Assembly: GCA_008636095.1 (NCBI GenBank)
Contig: VSJD01000077.1
Location: 1 to 10,000, forward strand
Direction of reading: 5' to 3'
DNA from: Kiritimatiellota bacterium
GTDB lineage: Bacteria; Verrucomicrobiota; Kiritimatiellia; JAAZAB01
DNA length: 10,000 nt
Shown here: positions 6,980 to 10,000 of the stretch, in pieces
Layout: each line of letters opens with the position of its first letter
How positions within the stretch are numbered: the first letter of the stretch is position 1
Notes under the pieces: model-generated
Told to the model about the DNA's origin: nothing
The model's input: the letters and a program-made list of their open reading frames with translations, nothing else
Databases searched by the model: none
Program-made: the position numbers and the translations under genes

Positions 6980-7768
6980 TTAAAATTGATCCAGGAACCG
7001 TTTCGCTTCCGCAATATCTTTAGCCGGGTCTTCGCCAACTTCCCGCTCAATCACATAAAAACCGTTGTACCCGATCGCATCCATGGCCTTTATGTATTCC
7101 GGGAAATTCACGTCTCCCCGGCCGAGCGGCTGTTCTTTGCGTCCCTGGGCGTCTTTTTCCTTCCGGCCATCTTTGGCATGCGTGTGGACGATGTAATCTT
7201 TCAGTTCGGCCACGCCGCCGATGCAGTCAAAACCGTTCATTACCAGATTCGCGGGGTCATAATTGACTTTGATCGCGGGGATCTGGATGGTGTCCAGGAA
7301 CCGTTTCATGGTTGACGCCGGCTCAGGCCCCGTCTCGGTGGCCAGGACCACGCCGATCTTTTGGCCATATTTGCCGATTTTCTCCAGGCATTTCCGCATG
7401 ATCACAACGCTTTGGTCATTGAAATCCTCAGGAATAAACCCGATATGAGTCTGTACAATTGCAATACCCAACCGTCGGGTATTGTCCATAATCCGGCGGG
7501 TCCGTTCGACGCGGATCATGGCTTCGTGCTCGTCATCAACCGCAAATCCGCCAATGTCGCCACAGACCGCGGAAATCACAAGGTTATGATCCTTGAATAT
7601 CCGGATGATTTCGGCTGCCTTTTTCTCGGAAATGTCCTCAACATTGATCTCGGGGGGCAGACTGGAAAGTTGAATGCCCGCCAGTCCGATTTCCTGCGCC
7701 TTGGCTAACGTATTTTTGAGGTCGAGTCGAAACGACGATAAAAACGCGCCCACTTTCAATCTGTTCAT
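6980..7768 (-). CDS. sugar phosphate isomerase/epimerase-like TIM-barrel protein, 262 aa
   Basis: The sequence matches the xylose isomerase-like TIM-barrel family (AP_endonuc_2 fold). Metal-ligand positions can be followed: E145 in ATETGPE, D171 in NYDPANL, H195/H197 in VHTHAKD and E241 in VIERE. Members interconvert or dehydrate sugars, often in inositol or keto-sugar catabolism, and commonly neighbour Gfo/Idh/MocA dehydrogenases, as here. I chose the ATG at 7768 because AGGAG (7783-7779) lies ten bases upstream and homology begins at NRLKVGAFLSSF; the longer open frame to 7867 reads into the transposase stub. The length is normal for the family. The stop is TAA at 6982-6980. The most likely transcription source is the promoter candidate at 7984-8012. 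The precise substrate is not deducible. Confidence 0.88.
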   Translation of the reverse strand: MNRLKVGAFLSSFRLDLKNTLAKAQEIGLAGIQLSSLPPEINVEDISEKKAAEIIRIFKDHNLVISAVCGDIGGFAVDDEHEAMIRVERTRRIMDNTRRLGIAIVQTHIGFIPEDFNDQSVVIMRKCLEKIGKYGQKIGVVLATETGPEPASTMKRFLDTIQIPAIKVNYDPANLVMNGFDCIGGVAELKDYIVHTHAKDGRKEKDAQGRKEQPLGRGDVNFPEYIKAMDAIGYNGFYVIEREVGEDPAKDIAEAKRFLDQF

Positions 7769-7790
7769 GTGCGGATTGCTCCTCATATTG

Positions 7791-7976
7791 TTAACCATCA
7801 ACTTCAGAATCCATGTTGCGTATCCCGGTTGCCTGACAACGTTCCGGCAACTTGTTAACCAATTCAAGAAAATGGCGATAGTCGTCGGTAGTGTTAAATA
7901 TCTCCCGCCGTTTGATCCCCCGATTGAGGATGTGATACCATTCCTCTTCTATATTGATACGCAGTGCTTTGGACAT
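7791..7976 (-). pseudogene. truncated REP-associated tyrosine transposase (Y1/IS200-like), N-terminus only
   Basis: From the ATG at 7976 the frame reads MSKALRINIEEEWYHILNRG followed by IKRREIFNTTDDYRHFLELV. This corresponds closely to the common opening of RAYT/Y1 transposases, which typically read like MARPLRIEYPGAWYHVMNRG. Homology stops around residue 47 (LPERC). The HUH metal-binding motif, the PNHYH region and the catalytic tyrosine are all missing, so the product cannot be an active transposase. The rest of the 61-codon frame looks unrelated and runs into the leader of the isomerase gene. Full-length relatives are usually 150-300 aa or more. No clear ribosome site precedes the ATG. It is a relic marking past REP-type mobile activity, perhaps now only supplying a promoter and leader. 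Confidence 0.75.
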
Positions 7977-7983
7977 GCAGATG

Positions 7984-8012
7984 CTTTTATTCTTTAACCG
8001 CCCAAGCGTCAA
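7984..8012 (-). promoter_or_regulatory. candidate sigma70-type promoter upstream of transposase stub and isomerase
   Basis: On the minus strand TTGACG (8012-8007) matches the -35 consensus at five of six positions. TAAAAG (7989-7984), matching four of six at -10, follows with an ideal 17-bp spacer. Transcription would start near 7977, close to the ATG of the transposase stub, and run through the stub into the isomerase gene at 7768. Confidence 0.4.
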
Positions 8013-8041
8013 TTAGTTTGTTGAATATTGAGATTTGGGTG

Positions 8042-8158
8042 ATCCAAAACCCCGCGCGTTCACATCAAAACTCCAGACGGAAGACGGTTTGGCTTTTGAA
8101 TAATTGGGATCAAAACAAAACCAGGGGAAGCTCGCCGAAAAAAGCGATGTATCAAAAC
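8042..8158. repeat. spaced ATCAAAAC repeats
   Basis: The 8-mer ATCAAAAC occurs exactly at 8064-8071, 8109-8116 and 8151-8158, with a one-base-insertion variant ATCCAAAAC at 8042-8050. The starts are 22, 45 and 42 bp apart, near multiples of 21-22 bp (two helical turns). They lie upstream of the promoter candidate at 7984-8012 and downstream of the dehydrogenase stop. I see no gene in 7977-8167. Confidence 0.4.
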
Positions 8159-8167
8159 GGCGCTCTG

Positions 8168-9181
8168 TCATGGAGATGTATCTTTCCAGTCAAATAAGCC
8201 GCAAATCGCCTTATCCTTTTCCCCGGAAAGAGCATCATATACGGCTTGCGCATCCGTGTATGGCCGCCGGTGAGTAAGGAGCGGGGAGAAGTCAAGACGC
8301 TTTTGGCGCAGGTATTCCATGATCAACTCACGGTTACGGCGCTGCGTCCAGGGCGTGTAGGCGGTCTCAAATTCAGGGGAGTTGGGCTGATATGAACCTA
8401 TCAGGGAAAGCTCTTTTATCTGCAACTCCGTATAAAGGTCCAGCGCCGCTTCGCCGTGCGGACACCCCAAAATTATAATACGTCCGCGATTGGCTGCCAT
8501 TTTCAGGGCGGGAGGAATGGCCTTGACACTGCCGCTCGCCTCAACAACGATTTCGCAGCCGCGGCCCCCGGTAATATCGCGCATTGCTTCAACAATGTCC
8601 CCATCCCGGATATTGAGCGTTATGTCCGCACCGCCTTGCCGGGCCGCTTCAAGCCGCAAGGGATAAGCATCCACGGCAATTATAGTTCGCAGGGGAGCAA
8701 GACGAAGCAGTCTGACCGCAATTTGCCCGATTGCGCCCAAGCCCTGAACAAGCGCAACTTCGCCATATGCAGGCTTTGCGTCACGTACGCCGTGCAGGGA
8801 AATACTGCCAAGTATCGCAAACACAGCCTGTTCGTCAGGAACGCCGTCCGGAATGCGGTAGAGACAGTCAGGCGTGACAAGGTTCCGGCTTGCATGTCCG
8901 GCAAATGCCACGACACGCTCACCGGAAGTAAAACCTTTCAATCCTTCGGTTATCTTCTCAACTACGCCAACACTTGAATATCCGCAACCGTTTGGATAAG
9001 TCAATTTTCCCTCGCGGAACCTGGAATGAGTGCCTTCAAAAAAAGCGAGCTCCGTTCCCGGGCTTGTCAGACTATATGTTGTGCGAACAAGCGCCTGTCC
9101 CTGTTGAAAAGGTGGAAGCGCCTTTTCTCCGACCTTTGCCACGCGGGCAGACTCAAAATAGATATACTTGTATTTATCCAT
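8168..9181 (-). CDS. medium-chain dehydrogenase/reductase (MDR), zinc-motif-poor, 337 aa
   Basis: This is a soluble alcohol dehydrogenase-like oxidoreductase. The GroES-like N-terminal domain includes SLTSPGTELAFFEG (residues 37-50) and YPNGCGYSSVGVVEKI (62-77), followed by the linker RIPDGVPDEQAVF (109-121). The Rossmann domain shows ALVQGLGAIGQIAVRLL (143-159) with the GLGAIG nucleotide loop. D171 lies at the end of the second strand (IIAVDAYPLR), which favours NAD(H). The catalytic zinc motif GHE is replaced by GYSS, and the four-cysteine structural zinc loop is absent, as in BchC-like and other non-classical MDR branches. I chose the ATG at 9181, preceded by AAGGA; ATGs at 9193 and 9265 are also in frame, but homology begins at MDKYKYIYF. 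The stop is TGA. No obvious intrinsic terminator follows. The substrate is unknown. Confidence 0.85.
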   Translation of the reverse strand: MDKYKYIYFESARVAKVGEKALPPFQQGQALVRTTYSLTSPGTELAFFEGTHSRFREGKLTYPNGCGYSSVGVVEKITEGLKGFTSGERVVAFAGHASRNLVTPDCLYRIPDGVPDEQAVFAILGSISLHGVRDAKPAYGEVALVQGLGAIGQIAVRLLRLAPLRTIIAVDAYPLRLEAARQGGADITLNIRDGDIVEAMRDITGGRGCEIVVEASGSVKAIPPALKMAANRGRIIILGCPHGEAALDLYTELQIKELSLIGSYQPNSPEFETAYTPWTQRRNRELIMEYLRQKRLDFSPLLTHRRPYTDAQAVYDALSGEKDKAICGLFDWKDTSP

Positions 9182-9249
9182 ATTTTCCTTCATTGAAAAA
9201 AACCACCGCCGCAATGAGGAATCGCTCGCCATTGTCGAATGTAACCGCC

Positions 9250-9271
9250 GCGGCTGTTGACCCACAGCCGC
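9250..9271. repeat. perfect 8-bp palindrome (hairpin 1)
   Basis: GCGGCTGT and ACAGCCGC pair perfectly around the 6-nt loop TGACCC. Outer bases GAATG (from 9237) and CATTC (to 9275) also complement each other with a bulge between. It lies in the divergent region between the dehydrogenase and proB, and would form part of the dehydrogenase leader or a REP-like element. Confidence 0.6.
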
Positions 9272-9279
9272 ATTCCGCG

Positions 9280-9301
9280 CAGGATCGGATGGCCGATCCT
9301 G
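9280..9301. repeat. perfect 9-bp palindrome (hairpin 2)
   Basis: CAGGATCGG and CCGATCCTG pair perfectly around the 4-nt loop ATGG. It begins eight bases after hairpin 1 and is followed by a third small palindrome, CTGTG-GT-CACAG (9299-9310). Neither strand shows a T-run after it. A row of compact GC-rich hairpins is the form taken by REP/BIME elements, which RAYT transposases process; no second copy is visible in this window. Confidence 0.6.
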
Positions 9302-9367
9302 TGGTCACAGACCGTGGCCGGAATCTCCCCCAGTTTACGCGATCACAGCGGGATTGAATGTAGCAGA

Positions 9368-9407
9368 GCATGTCCCGAAAAGCCAGTTGAAAGAGGCGGC
9401 ATGTCCC
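9368..9407. repeat. 9-bp direct repeat GCATGTCCC upstream of proB
   Basis: GCATGTCCC occurs at 9368-9376 and again at 9399-9407, starts 31 bp apart (three helical turns). The second copy ends 52 bp before the proB ATG. Placement and phasing suit a pair of regulator-binding sites, but two copies of a 9-mer in one intergenic region is modest evidence. Apart from this and the palindromes, I see no gene in 9182-9459. Confidence 0.35.
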
Positions 9408-9459
9408 TTCACTCATTCTACTCGACACATGGTTTGAACATGATAGCATAAACACCGTT

Positions 9460-10000
9460 ATGAGCACCCTCACAGATATTTCAGCAACGGCCCGCCAGGA
9501 GCTGACACAAGCCCGGCGGATCGTGGTGAAAATCGGCAGTCGGATCCTGGTCCAGCGCTCCGGACGACCGGAGATGCGCCGGATTCGTTGCCTGGTCCGG
9601 GAATTAGCCAAGCTTCGGCAGGCGGGTCGCGAAGTGGTCTTTGTCACCTCCGGCGCGATCGGCGCCGGCATGGAAGTCCTCGGCATGAAGCGGCGCCCGA
9701 CCAACTTGCCTGAATTACAAATGGCGGCGGCCGTTGGCCAAAGCCGCTTGATGACACGCTACGACAAGCTGTTCGCCCGGGAACGGTGCAAGATCGGACA
9801 GGTGTTGCTGACGCATGACGACCTTAAACATCGCTCCCGGCACCTGAACGCGCGCAATACCATGCTGACCATGTTGAGTGCCGGCGTCATTCCGGTGGTC
9901 AACGAAAACGATGCCGTGGCAGTGGATGAAATCAAGTTCGGGGACAACGATCTGCTGGCATCGCTGGTGGTACACCTGATTGACGCCGACCTGCTGATTA
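9460..10000 (+). CDS. proB: glutamate 5-kinase, N-terminal 180 codons (runs off right edge)
   Basis: ProB phosphorylates L-glutamate to gamma-glutamyl phosphate with ATP, the first step of proline synthesis in the cytoplasm. The amino acid kinase fold is clear: RRIVVKIGSRIL (residues 19-30) is the nucleotide-binding glycine-rich start, FVTSGAIGAGMEVLG (61-75) the second conserved block, and NENDAVAVDEIKFGDNDLLA (148-167) the glutamate-binding signature. The preserved order and spacing indicate an intact gene as far as it is visible; a C-terminal PUA domain, if any, would lie outside. The start is the ATG at 9460; a TAA lies in frame shortly upstream and the next in-frame ATG would remove the kinase core. 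No Shine-Dalgarno sequence precedes the ATG, so initiation may be leaderless or SD-independent. It is divergent from the dehydrogenase. Confidence 0.93.
   Translation, partial: MSTLTDISATARQELTQARRIVVKIGSRILVQRSGRPEMRRIRCLVRELAKLRQAGREVVFVTSGAIGAGMEVLGMKRRPTNLPELQMAAAVGQSRLMTRYDKLFARERCKIGQVLLTHDDLKHRSRHLNARNTMLTMLSAGVIPVVNENDAVAVDEIKFGDNDLLASLVVHLIDADLLI

Noticed and set aside
7769..7867. Longer isomerase start at 7867, adding 33 residues
   Set aside because: The extra residues do not resemble the TIM-barrel family and overlap the transposase stub on the same strand in another frame; the AGGAG-supported ATG at 7768 fits the family start.
9182..9265. Dehydrogenase start at 9265 or 9193
   Set aside because: The extra N-terminal residues have no family resemblance and run through palindrome DNA; the ATG at 9181 has AAGGA upstream and begins at the conserved strand.
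9174..9704. 176-codon open frame on the minus strand opposite the start of proB
   Set aside because: It is rich in arginine, serine and threonine with no recognisable motif, and lies antisense to clearly coding proB codons; it is a shadow frame.
1..10000. CRISPR array, tRNA, rRNA or phage module
   Set aside because: No regularly spaced direct repeats of CRISPR length, no tRNA-like cloverleaf ending in CCA, no rRNA segments and no phage structural motifs were seen on either strand.

Overview
This is a gene-dense bacterial chromosome segment. Ten of its eleven recognisable genes and gene remnants lie on the minus strand; only proB, at the right edge, is on the plus strand. Several URO-D-superfamily paralogues sit beside sugar isomerase-type TIM barrels, Gfo/Idh/MocA oxidoreductase pieces and a secreted glycosidase-like protein. 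That mix is typical of polysaccharide- and sugar-degrading members of the Planctomycetota-Verrucomicrobiota-Lentisphaerota-Kiritimatiellota group. This placement is an inference from gene content, not from a marker gene.

Layout from left to right. 1-207: N-terminus of an ABC-F type ATPase (minus), then about 260 bp of intergenic DNA with a possible promoter and two small inverted repeats. 471-3954: three consecutive, strongly diverged URO-D-superfamily genes of 335, 386 and 401 aa. 3979-4230: the C-terminal remnant of a Gfo/Idh/MocA-type oxidoreductase, broken by two in-frame TAA codons. 4231-6759: an 842-aa secreted protein that looks like a glycoside hydrolase. 6767-6959: the N-terminal remnant (NAD-binding fold) of a Gfo/Idh/MocA-type oxidoreductase, with no start codon and a frameshift. 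6980-7768: a sugar phosphate isomerase/epimerase-like TIM barrel. 7791-7976: the N-terminal stub of a REP-associated (Y1/IS200-like) transposase. 7977-8167: an intergenic stretch with a promoter candidate and spaced ATCAAAAC repeats. 8168-9181: a medium-chain dehydrogenase lacking the usual zinc motifs. 9182-9459: a divergent intergenic region with perfect palindromes and a 9-bp direct repeat. 9460-10000: the first 180 codons of proB (glutamate 5-kinase).

The main observation is that the secreted-protein gene lies between the two ends of what reads as one broken oxidoreductase gene, with about half of that gene missing. Its coding sequence is bounded at both edges by the same 7-bp word, and its CCGG density is about one third of that in the neighbouring URO-D genes by hand count. 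The simplest reading is that a sugar-catabolic minus-strand operon (TIM-barrel isomerase, Gfo/Idh/MocA oxidoreductase, URO-D-like genes) was disrupted by acquisition of the secreted protein gene. The transposase stub and palindromes show that the neighbourhood has also seen REP-type mobile DNA. I see no complete new defence or mobile system here.
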